This document shows positions 20,113 to 29,673 of a stretch of 64,000 bases of DNA, piece after piece. The stretch covers positions 1,972,001 to 2,036,000 of the forward strand of contig NZ_AP024601.1 in assembly GCF_018326425.1 (NCBI RefSeq), written 5' to 3'. Below the pieces are notes generated by a model that was given only the letters and a program-made list of their open reading frames with translations, was not told the origin of the DNA and did not search any database. The DNA comes from Polycladomyces abyssicola. Its GTDB lineage: Bacteria; Bacillota; Bacilli; Thermoactinomycetales; JIR-001. Each line of letters starts with the position of its first letter. Positions within the stretch are counted from its first letter, which is position 1. The position numbers were made by a program, and so were the translations under genes.

Positions 20113-20258
20113 GGTGCGCCGTTTTCCCTCTCACTCCTGTTTCGCAAGCTCAAAGGTCGCTCGTGGGAAAACGGCCACCCTCTGTTAAAGGAACGGGCCC
20201 GCATCCCCCGTCGCGTGCTGAGCAAAGACGGGAATTCGGAGCCCGTGGATTTTGTCAA
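20113..20258 (+). repeat. Composite intergenic repeat: two adjacent hairpins
   Basis: Fills much of the 399-bp ileS to DUF5665 gap. The left half (20113-20180) matches 8210-8280 and folds by pairing GCCGTTTTCCC with GGGAAAACGGC. The right half (20193-20255) matches the reverse complement of 56635-56702 and folds by pairing its CGGGCCCG... and ...CGGAGCCCG ends. A further small dyad, GGCTGTT/AACAGCC, follows at 20266-20294. No coding potential was seen in this gap. Confidence 0.75.
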
Positions 20259-20364
20259 TAAGCTGGCTGTTTCCCGCTTGGCGAGAACAGCCTGAGAATG
20301 TCGCCATGCTGGAAGATCGACATTGCTCCCTTACGGAAATGACCATTGATTTTTTCGCTACGGA

Positions 20365-23142
20365 TCACGCTGTGCCGGTATCCAGCTTACGCACGACTTC
20401 CGCACAACGGGCACAAATTGTCGGATGATCCGGATCCTGCCCTACTGTCGGGGTTACCACCCAACAACGCTCGCATTTTTCGCCCGGTGCCACTTCCACC
20501 TTGACCGCGATTCCTTTCCCGACCACGGCACCCTCTGCCGGTTCGGTACCGGGTGCATACAGTTCCGTGTGGGAAACGATGAACAAGGCGGACAGATCTT
20601 CGATCTCCAACAACAACCGATGCGTGCCTTCGTCCGGATACAGGTGTACGGATGCACCGAGCGAATTGCCGATCACTTTGTTTTGCCGCGCTTCCTCCAA
20701 CGCTTTCAGCACGACGTCACGCACCTCGAGGAAGGCATTCCACTTTTTCTCCAATGTTTCGTCCAAAACACTGCGATCTACTTGCGGCAGATCCGTCAGA
20801 TGGACGCTTTCTTCCGTTTTGCCCGGTGTGTGTTGCCATACTTCTTCCGCCGTATGCGGCAGGATCGGGCTGATCAGCGGGTTGAGGGTGGTCAAGATGC
20901 GATACAGCACGGTTTGCGAAGCCCGTCGTGTCTCGGCATCGGCAGGCAACGTGTACAGACGATCCTTCAACACATCCAGATAGAACTGGCTCAAAAACAC
21001 GGTGCAGAAATGATGGATCGCATAGTACACTTGATGGAACTCGTACGCCTCATAAGCCCGTGTGACTCGCTCGATCAGCCGTTGGAGCTGGATGTAGGCG
21101 AATCGATCCAACTCCGGCCATTTTTCAACAGGAACGCTGTCTTTCGCCGGATCGAAATCTGCCAGGTTCCCCAGCAGGAAGCGGAATGTATTGCGGATTT
21201 TGCGGTACGCCTCCGCGATTTGCTTCAAAATCTCATCGGATACACGCACATCGGCTTGATAATCGACCGACGCCACCCACAGACGCAGAATGTCCGCACC
21301 GTATTGTTGGATCACTTTTTGCGGCTCAATCGTATTGCCGAGTGACTTGGACATTTTACGCCCTTCGCCATCCAACGTGAACCCGTGGCTTAACACCTCC
21401 CGGTATGGCGCTTGCCCGGTCGTGGCCACTGCCGTCGACAGCGACGAGTTAAACCAGCCACGGTACTGGTCCGATCCTTCCAAATACATGTCGGCCGGCC
21501 ACTGGAGTTCTTCCCGTTGTTTCAACACAGCCCGGTGGCTTGAACCCGAATCGAACCACACATCCATCGTATCTGTTTCCTTGCGGAATGAAGTGTGGCC
21601 GCAGGATTCACAAGCCGCTTGATCCGGCAACAGTTCGGCGACATCTTTGGCATACCAAGCGGAAGAGCCTTCCCGTGCAAACAGGGCGGCGATGTGCTCA
21701 ATCGACTCTTCGGTGATGTAAGGTTCTCCGCATTGTTCGCAATAGAAAATGGGCAGCGGAACGCCCCAGACCCGCTGACGGGAAATGCACCAATCACCGC
21801 GATCGGCGATCATGTTGTGCAAACGGGTTTCCCCCCAGGCAGGCGTCCATTTCACTTTCCGAATCGCTTCCAGCATCTGTTCGCGGAATCCGTCGATCGA
21901 AGCGAACCATTGATGGGTCGCCCGGAAGATCACCGGTTTTTTCGTCCGCCAATCATGCGGGTATTGGTGGGTGATAAACGACAATTTCAACAAGGCACCC
22001 ACTTCTTCCAGCTTCTTCGTCACGGCCTTGTTGGCATCGTCGTAAAACAGTCCTTCAAAACCGGGAGCTTCCGCCGTCATCCGGCCTTTTTCATCCACGG
22101 GACACAATACGCCCAAATTGTATTTTTGCCCGAGGAGGAAGTCCTCTTCCCCGTGGCCAGGGGCTGTGTGTACGCAACCGGTACCCGCATCCAACGTCAC
22201 GTGATCGCCCAGGACCACAGGGGATTTTCGGTCGTAGAACGGATGACGGCATACGACGCCTTCCAGTTCGCTTCCCTTCCATGACCCCACCCGTTCGTAT
22301 TCGGAGATGCCGCATGTCTTCATCACTTGATCCACCAATTCCTCCGCCATCAGCAACTGCCGGTCTCCCGCCTTGACCAGGGTGTACTGGAAATCGGGAT
22401 GAATGGCAATCCCCAAGTTGGCCGGGATCGTCCACGGGGTGGTGGTCCAGATGACGACCGCCGTATTGTCTTCCGGCAACACACCATTTCCGTCCTGCAC
22501 CGGGAACGCCACGTAGATGGAAGGCGAGCGCTTATCCTTGTATTCGATCTCCGCTTCCGCCAAAGCCGTTTCGGAAGAAGGAGACCAATATACCGCCTTC
22601 AGCCCGCGATAGATATAGCCTTTGCGGACCATTTCACCGAAAACGCGCACCTGTTCCGCTTCATATTCCGGTTTCAGGGTAATGTACGGGTTTTCCCAGT
22701 CTCCCAGTACACCCAGCCGTTTGAATTGGGCTTTTTGTTTTTCCACAAATGACAAGGCGTATTCCTTGCACAACTCGCGGAAAGTGACAGGATCCACCTC
22801 TTTGCGGTTGACCCCTTTTTTGGTGATGATGGCGTGTTCGATGGGCAGTCCGTGCGTATCCCATCCAGGCACATACGGGGCATCATATCCTTGCAGGTTT
22901 TTAAACCGGACAATGATGTCCTTCAAGATTTTGTTCAACGCATGGCCGATATGGATATCGCCGTTGGCGTACGGCGGTCCGTCATGCAGGATGAATTTCG
23001 GACGTCCTTTGCGCTTTTCACGCGTTTTGCGGTACAGATCGATTTCGTCCCACCATTTTTGCCAATCCGGTTCCCGTTTGGGCAAATTGGCCCGCATGGG
23101 AAAATCTGTCTTCGGCAGATGTAGCGTTTTGCTGTAATCCAT
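20365..23142 (-). CDS. ileS: Isoleucyl-tRNA synthetase
   Basis: Charges tRNA-Ile and edits valine. 925 residues. The HIGH motif appears as HIGHALN near residue 65 and KMSKS as KMSKSLGN near residue 600. A C-terminal zinc motif (CERC ... CARC) is present, as in the bacterial type. Start at ATG 23142 after GAGGTG; the ORF reaches a GTG three codons earlier. A T-box leader lies directly upstream. Located between divIVA and the DUF5665 and zinc-finger genes, as in B. subtilis. Confidence 0.97.
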   Translation of the reverse strand: MDYSKTLHLPKTDFPMRANLPKREPDWQKWWDEIDLYRKTREKRKGRPKFILHDGPPYANGDIHIGHALNKILKDIIVRFKNLQGYDAPYVPGWDTHGLPIEHAIITKKGVNRKEVDPVTFRELCKEYALSFVEKQKAQFKRLGVLGDWENPYITLKPEYEAEQVRVFGEMVRKGYIYRGLKAVYWSPSSETALAEAEIEYKDKRSPSIYVAFPVQDGNGVLPEDNTAVVIWTTTPWTIPANLGIAIHPDFQYTLVKAGDRQLLMAEELVDQVMKTCGISEYERVGSWKGSELEGVVCRHPFYDRKSPVVLGDHVTLDAGTGCVHTAPGHGEEDFLLGQKYNLGVLCPVDEKGRMTAEAPGFEGLFYDDANKAVTKKLEEVGALLKLSFITHQYPHDWRTKKPVIFRATHQWFASIDGFREQMLEAIRKVKWTPAWGETRLHNMIADRGDWCISRQRVWGVPLPIFYCEQCGEPYITEESIEHIAALFAREGSSAWYAKDVAELLPDQAACESCGHTSFRKETDTMDVWFDSGSSHRAVLKQREELQWPADMYLEGSDQYRGWFNSSLSTAVATTGQAPYREVLSHGFTLDGEGRKMSKSLGNTIEPQKVIQQYGADILRLWVASVDYQADVRVSDEILKQIAEAYRKIRNTFRFLLGNLADFDPAKDSVPVEKWPELDRFAYIQLQRLIERVTRAYEAYEFHQVYYAIHHFCTVFLSQFYLDVLKDRLYTLPADAETRRASQTVLYRILTTLNPLISPILPHTAEEVWQHTPGKTEESVHLTDLPQVDRSVLDETLEKKWNAFLEVRDVVLKALEEARQNKVIGNSLGASVHLYPDEGTHRLLLEIEDLSALFIVSHTELYAPGTEPAEGAVVGKGIAVKVEVAPGEKCERCWVVTPTVGQDPDHPTICARCAEVVRKLDTGTA

Positions 23143-23170
23143 ACAGGTCACCTCACTCTGCTCCTAAAAT

Positions 23171-23431
23171 AAAAAACCTTCTTCATCCGCTAGGGACGAG
23201 AAGGCTCCCGTGGTACCACCCTAATGAGCCGATTTGTCGCCAAATACGGCCCACTCTCTCATTCGTTAACGGGAATGACCCGGTACACCCTACTCTCATC
23301 ACTCGTGATTTCGGGCGACGGCTCCCGGGGGATTTTCGGAACGGAGGCCCGGATTAGGCTCGCACCATCCCTAATTCGCTGTCACACGGACACATCCGCC
23401 TACTCTTCCCGTTCTTCGCCGTTGACAATGT
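23171..23431 (-). promoter_or_regulatory. T-box riboswitch leader of ileS
   Basis: On the minus strand the leader ends with the diagnostic AGGGTGGTACCACGGG, followed by a terminator CCTTCTTCATCC.../...GAGAAGG and TTTTTT (23171-23204). Upstream elements typical of stem I are GGGAAGAGTAG and GATGGTGCGAGCC. The UGGU bulge would pair with the A-CCA end of uncharged tRNA-Ile. An ATC triplet inside GAAAATCCCCC near 23334 is a candidate specifier; its structural position was not modelled. Confidence 0.93.
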
Positions 23432-23437
23432 TCGTTT

Positions 23438-23466
23438 ATTCTAGAAAAATTCTCCTCACGAAGCAA
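23438..23466 (-). promoter_or_regulatory. Promoter of the ileS T-box transcript
   Basis: TTGCTT (23466-23461), a 17-bp spacer and TAGAAT (23443-23438) on the minus strand. It lies just upstream of the T-box leader and just after divIVA. Confidence 0.7.
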
Positions 23467-23543
23467 CACATCATCGCAGCCATTAGGAAGGCATATGTAC
23501 TTCCTGTATTCACCATGACCTATGATGTCTTGCTTCCTGACGA

Positions 23544-24353
23544 TTAAAACATCGCTTTCTTCTTCAGCTTACGCGACGTACGACGCAATTCGCGACGCGG
23601 TTCGTCCTCTTCTTCGATCTGATATGAGGGTTCCGGTTGATCCATCGGATCTTGGTACTCATCATGATGGTCATGATGATAATCATCGAAATCGTGGTCG
23701 AGCTCCTCATCCATTTCCGGTTCAGACGGTTGGGCCAACTGTTCCAGTTGTTTGCCGGTTTCCTCCAGCCCTTCTTCCAGCTCCTCGAGGGACTCCCAAT
23801 CGCTATTCTCCAGAATATCCAAATGAGATTGCACCAATGTACGGAAACGGGCACGGTAAATCGTCGCTTTTTGCTTCAGGCCGACCAACTCGCTGTGAAT
23901 GGCGCGCGCTTTTTGCAACGCTTCGTTGATGATGCGGTCGGCATTTTTCTCCGCTTCCTGCACGATCAGCTCCGCTTCTTTCTTCGCGTTCAACCGCACT
24001 TCTTCCGCAACTTCCTGGGCCACGCGGATCGATTTGTGGATACTTTGTTCCATTGAGGTCAACGCGGCTGCGGACGGCTGTTGGTACATCGGTTCAGGTT
24101 GATAACGCGGTTGCGGCGGTTGCGGAGATTGCGGCTGAGGAGCTTGTACCGGAGACATGGATTGTTGTTCCATCAATCGCTCCAGTTCTGCCTGCAATTC
24201 TTCCACTTGTTCTTCCAGTTGCTGCTTTTCGCGGATCAGGAATTCAAAGTCTTTAATGATCTGATCCAAAAAATCGTTCACTTCGTCGACATCGTAACCA
24301 CGGAAAGATCGACTAAATTCCTTATTGTGTATATCATAAGGCGTAAGCGGCAT
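23544..24353 (-). CDS. divIVA: Cell-pole and division-site protein DivIVA
   Basis: Marks curved membranes at poles and septa and recruits division and sporulation proteins. 269 residues. The N-terminal lipid-binding segment (MPLTPYDIHNKEFSRSFRGY) and VNDFLDQIIKDFE are conserved, followed by coiled coil, a Gln/Pro-rich linker (residues about 70-100) and a second coiled coil (about 105-190). The C-terminus is unusual: a His/Asp cluster (HDFDDYHHDHHDEY) followed by a basic tail. Start at ATG 24353 with GAGGAGGT upstream. Confidence 0.95.
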   Translation of the reverse strand: MPLTPYDIHNKEFSRSFRGYDVDEVNDFLDQIIKDFEFLIREKQQLEEQVEELQAELERLMEQQSMSPVQAPQPQSPQPPQPRYQPEPMYQQPSAAALTSMEQSIHKSIRVAQEVAEEVRLNAKKEAELIVQEAEKNADRIINEALQKARAIHSELVGLKQKATIYRARFRTLVQSHLDILENSDWESLEELEEGLEETGKQLEQLAQPSEPEMDEELDHDFDDYHHDHHDEYQDPMDQPEPSYQIEEEDEPRRELRRTSRKLKKKAMF

Positions 24354-24486
24354 ATCCCGCACCTCCTCAATAGATTGCTTCTCCTCTCTATTCGACAATA
24401 CTAACAAAAATCCTTCCGGAAAGCTACCTCTACTTGTCACATCGAAGAAAAGTTTATTGCTAATAATGGGATTGTTTGCATACGTA

Positions 24487-25266
24487 TTATCTCATTTTCA
24501 GGACTTCGACCCAGTACCTCCCTTTTTTTGTCCTCCCATCTATCTTTCCCACAAGCAAACGACCGAAGCCCCGAAGCGAGATCATGTCCTGTTCGGCGAC
24601 CGTCTGGGCAGGGTTATCAACGACCTTCCAATTTACTTTGCATTTGCCACCCTTAATCGATTGTGCAGCTTTAGAGCGAGAGAGACGAAAACCTTCGGCG
24701 CACACGGCATCCACACGAAGCGATGCTACCGTAATGGACTGAGCGATCGCTTCGCGTTCCGGGATCACCAGATCCTCCCGACCGATCTCCTCGACGGATA
24801 CCGTCTCCCTGCCGACCCGGCTTAATTGTAATCGGATATAATCTGCCAATTCATCGGCCACTATCGCTTGACAGCCTTCCGGATGAAGAAGCAGATCCCC
24901 CAACTTCTCACGCTTGATCCCCAATCCCAACAAGGAACCCAATACGTCGGGATGCTTCAGCTCTCTACCCGAATGCGGACGAATGGCAAGAAAAGCCAAA
25001 CCGGACGGCAATTCGTCCGGTGGGAAATGAGCGGGAAGCACCCACATGCGACACCGTTCCGCTCCTTCATACCCTCCGTCGGACCACACCCCGATATCCG
25101 GCTCCCGATTGGCCAAGGACCGGACGATAAACTGCTGGCGAGGGTCCAAAAACGGCGTCTGCACGGGTTGATACTTCTCCGCAGCCCGGTAAACCCAATC
25201 CAGGACCCTCTCCGCGAACGGTCGTTCCTCCGGTCGGAAATGAGCGAACAACGCGTCGTTCTTCAT
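24487..25266 (-). CDS. ylmH: YlmH family RNA-binding protein with S4 domain
   Basis: 259 residues. The C-terminal S4 domain (residues about 175-245, RVDAVCAEGFRLSRSKAAQ) is clear; the N-terminal domain matches YlmH. In B. subtilis YlmH binds 50S subunits and works in ribosome quality control; that role is by family. The ATG at 25266 overlaps the ylmG stop as ATGA, and the long open frame upstream is the shadow of ylmG. It follows ylmG in the conserved ylm cluster. Confidence 0.9.
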   Translation of the reverse strand: MKNDALFAHFRPEERPFAERVLDWVYRAAEKYQPVQTPFLDPRQQFIVRSLANREPDIGVWSDGGYEGAERCRMWVLPAHFPPDELPSGLAFLAIRPHSGRELKHPDVLGSLLGLGIKREKLGDLLLHPEGCQAIVADELADYIRLQLSRVGRETVSVEEIGREDLVIPEREAIAQSITVASLRVDAVCAEGFRLSRSKAAQSIKGGKCKVNWKVVDNPAQTVAEQDMISLRGFGRLLVGKIDGRTKKGRYWVEVLKMR

Positions 25267-25538
25267 GCCAGCCAGCCGATCACCAAGCCCAGGATGTAGA
25301 GAACCCCGTACTCCATAAAATGGAGCGCAATCAGGGCCACAATCGGGGAGATGTCCAACATGCCGAAGGGAGGGATCAAATTCCTGAAAATGGACAGGTA
25401 CGGCTCCACCAACCGCGCCAAAAAATAAGCGATCGGCGTCTCTCTCGCTTGGGGAACCCACGAGAGCAAAATATAAATGATAATCAGGATATAGTAGAGG
25501 TAAAAACCCCAATGAACCAACTCATACACTACGTTCAT
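25263..25538 (-). CDS. ylmG: YggT family membrane protein
   Basis: 91 residues with two hydrophobic segments (residues about 6-28 and 65-88), a typical YlmG/YggT protein. The family is found beside sepF and divIVA throughout Gram-positive bacteria and is thought to act in division or membrane organisation. It overlaps ylmH by 4 nt and starts 4 nt after the sepF stop. Confidence 0.93.
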   Translation of the reverse strand: MNVVYELVHWGFYLYYILIIIYILLSWVPQARETPIAYFLARLVEPYLSIFRNLIPPFGMLDISPIVALIALHFMEYGVLYILGLVIGWLA

Positions 25539-25542
25539 TCGT

Positions 25543-25956
25543 TCACCTCAGCAGCTCTTTGGCGTCATCAGACACCAAATCCGATATGGTTCCTTGCACG
25601 TCTACATTAGCCGGTGTGCACATAAAGATGTTGGGACCCAATTTTTGAATGTTTCCGCCCAGCGCATACACCGTTCCGCTCAAAAAGTCCACAATCCGAA
25701 CAGCTTGATCCTTGCCCACGCGCTGCAAGTTGACGACGACCGGGCGATGGCTTTTGATATTGTCGGCGATTTCTTGAGCATCTTCGTAGGTGCGGGGTTC
25801 GATCAGCATCACACGGATGTTTTTCTGGGTGTGCAACGATACCACATGCCCGACACGTTCCCTGGTCGATACCGACTCGGCGTCCTCCTCATGGTATTCC
25901 ACCACATCATCCTCTGTGATCCCGAAAAAGTTCATCACCCTTTGGATGAAACTCAA
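25543..25956 (-). CDS. sepF: Cell division protein SepF
   Basis: FtsZ-bundling membrane anchor of the Z-ring. 137 residues: an N-terminal amphipathic helix ([13 protein letters not shown]), an acidic linker, then the SepF fold ([26 protein letters not shown]). Length and order are normal. Located between ylmE and ylmG. Confidence 0.96.
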   Translation of the reverse strand: MSFIQRVMNFFGITEDDVVEYHEEDAESVSTRERVGHVVSLHTQKNIRVMLIEPRTYEDAQEIADNIKSHRPVVVNLQRVGKDQAVRIVDFLSGTVYALGGNIQKLGPNIFMCTPANVDVQGTISDLVSDDAKELLR

Positions 25957-25982
25957 TCAAAATCGCCTCCTCACCGGCCGTC

Positions 25983-26675
25983 TTACTTTTGCCGCCCCAC
26001 CAACACCGATCCCAGACGCAGGAATGTAGCGCCTTCTTCGACGGCGATGGGATAGTCCTGCGACATGCCCATGGACAAATGCGGAACCTGCAATCGGGTG
26101 TCACCGAGTTTTTGCAATTCGGCCTGCAACTGTTTCAATCGCCGGAAAAACGGACGAACCTCCTCCGGTTGATCCGTTTTGGGCGCCATCGTCATCAATC
26201 CCACAACTTGAATTCGAGGACATGTCTCCACCACTTCGCGGGCGAAATCCGTCAACTCCTCCGGCGCGATACCATGCTTGCTCTCTTCGCCGGACACGTT
26301 GACCTGGATGAAGCACTTCACCTGCTTGTCCGCTTTTTCCGCTCGGGACTGGATCTCCTTCGCCAGCGAATATCGGTCGAGCGAATGAATATATGTAAAT
26401 CGATTGATGACGTCCTTCACCTTGTTCCGTTGCAAGTGACCGATGAAATGCCACACTCCCCGTCCTTTAAGCGCTTCAAATTTGGGTACGGCTTCCTGCG
26501 CCCGGCTTTCGCCGATATCTTCGATTCCCGCATCCAATACGGCGCGGGTGGTGTCCAAATCCACATATTTTGTGACCGCGACGACACGCACTTCGTTGGG
26601 GTCACGGCCGACCCGGGCGCAAGCGGTAGCAATGTTTTCCCTGATCTGTTCCCAACGTTGCCGCAACTCGTCCAT
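25983..26675 (-). CDS. ylmE: YggS family PLP-binding protein
   Basis: Pyridoxal-phosphate homeostasis protein, 230 residues. The PLP lysine lies in VAVTKYV near residue 36, and HFIGHLQRNK and the SMGMSQDYP phosphate loop are present. ATG 26675 overlaps the pgeF stop by one base (TGATG) with GGGAGA upstream; the ATG at 26708 would overlap pgeF by 34 nt. Confidence 0.94.
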   Translation of the reverse strand: MDELRQRWEQIRENIATACARVGRDPNEVRVVAVTKYVDLDTTRAVLDAGIEDIGESRAQEAVPKFEALKGRGVWHFIGHLQRNKVKDVINRFTYIHSLDRYSLAKEIQSRAEKADKQVKCFIQVNVSGEESKHGIAPEELTDFAREVVETCPRIQVVGLMTMAPKTDQPEEVRPFFRRLKQLQAELQKLGDTRLQVPHLSMGMSQDYPIAVEEGATFLRLGSVLVGRQK

Positions 26676-27487
26676 CAGCCATCTCTCCCGTCCCGTTTCA
26701 CGATCCATGCCACCATACGTCCTGTTTTTCCTTTATCACGCCGGTGCGAAAAAAAATATTCGGGATGACAGCTGGTGCACCAATGCGTCAATTCCACATG
26801 CTCCGGAAGAATTCCTTCCAAAAGTAACATTTCCCGATTGGCCAATCGTAAATCCAACTTCCATTTTCCGGGTTGGGTCGGCTTCAAGATTTCTTTAGAC
26901 ACCGATGGCAGAACATCCTGCAAAGCGTTGGCCACCCGATCGTCCACTTCGTAACAACATCCACCGATTGATGGCGCAATCGCTGCGCGGATGCGGCCGA
27001 CATCGGCTCCCATCTGCACCATGCGACGTACCATCCGTGGACCGATTCCGCCCACTGTACCGCGCCATCCCGCATGGGCGATGCCGATCACGTCCGCATC
27101 GGGGCTGTAGAAAATCAGTGGTACACAATCGGCGTAAAAAGAAGTCAACCAAACACCCGACGCCTTGGTCACCAAGCCATCTGTATCAGCGAAGGCCGTT
27201 TGGCGGGAATCGCTCCCACGTCCCCGATCCTCCCCACGAACTTCCTGGATGGCCACACCATGGACCTGTTCGCCGCAGGTCCACCATGCAAACGGAAGAT
27301 TCAACGCATTTGCCAACGCTTTTCGGTTGGCGATGACACGATCAGGATCATCCCCCACGTGGAGAGCATAATTTTTCCCGCTTCCCCTGGCGCTCATCCC
27401 TACCGACAGGTGAGGAAATTCCTTTTCCCACTTGTAAAGGAAAAAGTAGGGAACGCCAGCGCCATCATGAAACTGAAATGGTTCCAT
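26675..27487 (-). CDS. pgeF: Peptidoglycan editing factor PgeF (YlmD/YfiH family)
   Basis: 270 residues of the LACC1/YfiH fold. Active-site signatures are GEQVHG near residue 72, ADCVPL, HAGWRGT and CTSCHPEYFFSHRRDKG. In E. coli the enzyme prevents mis-incorporation of L-Ser into the peptidoglycan precursor; related proteins have purine-nucleoside activity. Start at ATG 27487 with GGGAGGGGAGCGA upstream. It begins the ylmD-E-sepF block. Confidence 0.92.
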   Translation of the reverse strand: MEPFQFHDGAGVPYFFLYKWEKEFPHLSVGMSARGSGKNYALHVGDDPDRVIANRKALANALNLPFAWWTCGEQVHGVAIQEVRGEDRGRGSDSRQTAFADTDGLVTKASGVWLTSFYADCVPLIFYSPDADVIGIAHAGWRGTVGGIGPRMVRRMVQMGADVGRIRAAIAPSIGGCCYEVDDRVANALQDVLPSVSKEILKPTQPGKWKLDLRLANREMLLLEGILPEHVELTHWCTSCHPEYFFSHRRDKGKTGRMVAWIVKRDGRDG

Positions 27488-27549
27488 TCGCTCCCCTCCT
27501 CCCATCATATTACCACATTTCGGTGAAGAGACAAAGAGACACTTATCTG

Positions 27550-27861
27550 TCAATCCTCAGGCGACGGAGGTAAAAACGGCGGCTGTGTAGAAGAGAGGTT
27601 GTCGTAATATTCGTGAGGTGACGTAGTGGAATGTAATCGTACCAAGATGACGTCCGTTCCGATTTTGACGATTTGCCGCCATGGAATGACCCACTCTTTT
27701 CCCCCGGAAATAAGACCGAACAGTTTACTTTCCGCCGGCACCACAATCGCCTTGATCTGACCCATCTTCAAATCGATTTCCACATCGTGGATTTGCCCCA
27801 GTTTTTGTCCATCCTGAACATTCACCACATCTTTGGCCTGCAAATCAGAGATTTTGATCAC
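27550..27861 (-). CDS. ylmC: YlmC/YmxH family PRC-barrel protein
   Basis: 103 residues. The PRC-barrel sequence KDVVNVQDGQKLGQIHDVEI and the WVIPWRQIVKIGTDVILVRL end match YlmC/YmxH. The C-terminal tail (about 20 residues, Pro- and Ser-rich) goes beyond the B. subtilis protein. GTG 27861 is chosen because AGGGGG lies 8 nt upstream and it aligns with the B. subtilis start. Function unknown; often found in sporulation loci. Confidence 0.88.
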   Translation of the reverse strand: MIKISDLQAKDVVNVQDGQKLGQIHDVEIDLKMGQIKAIVVPAESKLFGLISGGKEWVIPWRQIVKIGTDVILVRLHSTTSPHEYYDNLSSTQPPFLPPSPED

Positions 27862-27965
27862 GGGGTAATCCCCCTTCATCGCAAAGATCAACGTTACTTT
27901 ATGTATATGAGACAAAGAGGCAAAATGTACAGAGGTGTGTCTGATTTGACACCTTCTGGCGCCAC

Positions 27966-27989
27966 AAAAAACCGCCCGAAAAGGGCGGT
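27966..27989 (-). terminator. Terminator after sigG
   Basis: Stem ACCGCCC(T)/(A)GGGCGGT with a small loop, followed on the minus strand by TTTTTTGTG. It separates sigG from ylmC. Confidence 0.85.
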
Positions 27990-28027
27990 GATGTTGTTGA
28001 CAAATCCCCGGGGTTGAATTTCCCGTT

Positions 28028-28804
28028 TCACTGGACAAATTTTTGCATCTGATGAATGGCGGCTTTTTCCAACCGAGAAACCTGTGCTTGGGAAATTCCG
28101 ATTTCATCGGCCACTTCCATCTGGGTTTTCCCCTCAAAAAAACGCATGGACAAAATCAATTTTTCCCGTTCATTTAATTTGTTCATCGCTTCGCGGAGGG
28201 CGATCTCTTCCACCCATTTAAAATCCTTTTCCTTGTCGTCGCTCAGTTGATCCATCACATAGATTGGGTCTCCGCCGTCCTGATAAATGGGTTCAAATAA
28301 TGACACCGGATCCTGAATCGCATCGAGCGCAAATACCACATCTTCCTTGGGTACGTTCAGCTCTTCCGCTATCTCCTGGACAGTAGGTTCACGGGAATGT
28401 CGGTTGGTGAGCGTATCCCGCACCTGCAGCGCTTTGAACGCAATATCTCGGAGAGAGCGTGATACGCGGATGGGATTGTTGTCTCGCAAATAGCGACGGA
28501 TTTCACCGATGATCATCGGAACGGCGTACGTGGAAAATTTGACGTTCTGTCCGAGATCGAAATTGTCAATAGCCTTCATCATGCCGATGCAACCAACCTG
28601 AAACAGATCATCCACATTTTCTCCCCGGTTGTTAAATCGTTGGATCACACTGAGTACCAAACGGAGATTGCCGTTCACCAACTTCTCCCTGGCGGATCGA
28701 TCCCCAGCCTGTAACTGCCGAAACAGTACACGCATCTCCTGGTTGGTTAATACCGGTAGTTTGGATGTATCCACTCCGCAAATTTCTACCTTGTTCCGAG
28801 CCAT
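28028..28804 (-). CDS. sigG: RNA polymerase sigma factor, late forespore (sigma-G)
   Basis: 258 residues. Regions 2 and 4 are typical of SigG: region 2.1-2.4 around NLRLVLSVIQRFNNRGENVDDLFQ and RRYLRDNNPIRVSRSLR, then the C-terminal helix-turn-helix (QMEVADEIGISQAQVSRLE). It follows sigE by 82 nt as in B. subtilis. Its ribosome site is inside a 12-bp hairpin (see 28811-28853). A forespore-type promoter may lie at 28858-28885. Confidence 0.97.
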   Translation of the reverse strand: MARNKVEICGVDTSKLPVLTNQEMRVLFRQLQAGDRSAREKLVNGNLRLVLSVIQRFNNRGENVDDLFQVGCIGMMKAIDNFDLGQNVKFSTYAVPMIIGEIRRYLRDNNPIRVSRSLRDIAFKALQVRDTLTNRHSREPTVQEIAEELNVPKEDVVFALDAIQDPVSLFEPIYQDGGDPIYVMDQLSDDKEKDFKWVEEIALREAMNKLNEREKLILSMRFFEGKTQMEVADEIGISQAQVSRLEKAAIHQMQKFVQ

Positions 28805-28810
28805 GGGGTT

Positions 28811-28853
28811 CCCTCCTCAGGAAGCATGTATGAACAGTATCTCCTGAGGAAGG
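28811..28853 (-). promoter_or_regulatory. Hairpin sequestering the sigG ribosome binding site
   Basis: On the minus strand CCTTCCTCAGGA (28853-28842) pairs with TCCTGAGGAGGG (28822-28811), a 12-bp stem with one G-U pair and a 19-nt loop. The right arm contains the GGAGGG ribosome site, 6 nt before the ATG. An inhibitory hairpin over the sigG ribosome site is known in B. subtilis. Confidence 0.85.
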
Positions 28854-28857
28854 TTTT

Positions 28858-28885
28858 TTATAATCCGTCCATCTTTGGCATATAT
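28858..28885 (-). promoter_or_regulatory. Candidate sigma-F/G promoter of sigG
   Basis: On the minus strand ATATA, 14 bp, then GGATTATAA. This resembles the forespore sigma-F pattern GYATA and GGnnAnAnT but with mismatches at both elements. Its placement just upstream of the leader hairpin fits. Confidence 0.35.
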
Positions 28886-28886
28886 T

Positions 28887-29630
28887 TCAAATCATTTTAT
28901 TAAATTCCTTTCGCAGCCGCTTGATGATCCGCTTTTCCAGCCGTGAGATGTAAGATTGCGAAATACCCAGTAGATCAGCCACGTCCTTTTGTGTTTTCTC
29001 CTCTCCCCCATTGAGTCCAAAGCGGAGTTCCATGATCGTCCGTTCCCGTTCGGACAACTTGGCCAAGGCGGCCCGCAGAATTTTTCGGTCCACTTGTTCC
29101 TCAATGTTTCGGTAGATCGTGTCATTTTCCGTTCCCATCACATCAGACAACAGCAACTCATTGCCGTCCCAGTCCGTATTCAAAGGTTCGTCGAAGGATA
29201 CTTCCGAACGGATCTTGTTGTTACGCCGCAAAAACATGAGAATCTCATTCTCAATGCATCGTGAAGCATAGGTAGCCAATTTGATCTTTTTTCCCGGATC
29301 GAATGTGTTGACTGCCTTGATCAATCCGATTGTGCCGATGGATACCAGATCTTCAATATGAATGCCCGTGTTCTCGAATTTCCGAGCGATGTAAACCACC
29401 AACCGGAGATTCCGTTCAATCAGCATGGCGCGGACGGCGGCATCTCCACCTGGTAGACGCTCCAGCAAATGCTCTTCCTCTTCCCGTGAAAGCGGCGGTG
29501 GCAATGCTTCGCTTCCGCCGATATAATAAATTTCTTCCCCCTTCAGGCCCATCTGCATCAGTAACCGGTACCAAAACAGTTGCACAACCAGCTTCCACTT
29601 GACCCACACCCGAAGTCGCTCCCCTGTCAC
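28887..29630 (-). CDS. sigE: RNA polymerase sigma factor, early mother cell (pro-sigma-E)
   Basis: 247 residues including an N-terminal pro-sequence of about 27-29 residues (hydrophobic and basic: [19 protein letters not shown]) that must be cut off by SpoIIGA. The rest is a standard SigE: region 2 ([20 protein letters not shown]) and region 4 ([20 protein letters not shown]). GTG 29630 is chosen because AAAGGAGG lies 7 nt upstream. Encoded 43 nt after spoIIGA. Confidence 0.97.
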   Translation of the reverse strand: MTGERLRVWVKWKLVVQLFWYRLLMQMGLKGEEIYYIGGSEALPPPLSREEEEHLLERLPGGDAAVRAMLIERNLRLVVYIARKFENTGIHIEDLVSIGTIGLIKAVNTFDPGKKIKLATYASRCIENEILMFLRRNNKIRSEVSFDEPLNTDWDGNELLLSDVMGTENDTIYRNIEEQVDRKILRAALAKLSERERTIMELRFGLNGGEEKTQKDVADLLGISQSYISRLEKRIIKRLRKEFNKMI

Positions 29631-29673
29631 GGCTCATCCTCCTTTGTATTGTTGAAGATGAAAGATTGAAGAC

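Noticed and set aside
20323-20335. 13-base exact match TTGCTCCCTTACG with 52089-52101
   Set aside because: Matches of this length are expected by chance in 64 kb and the flanks differ.
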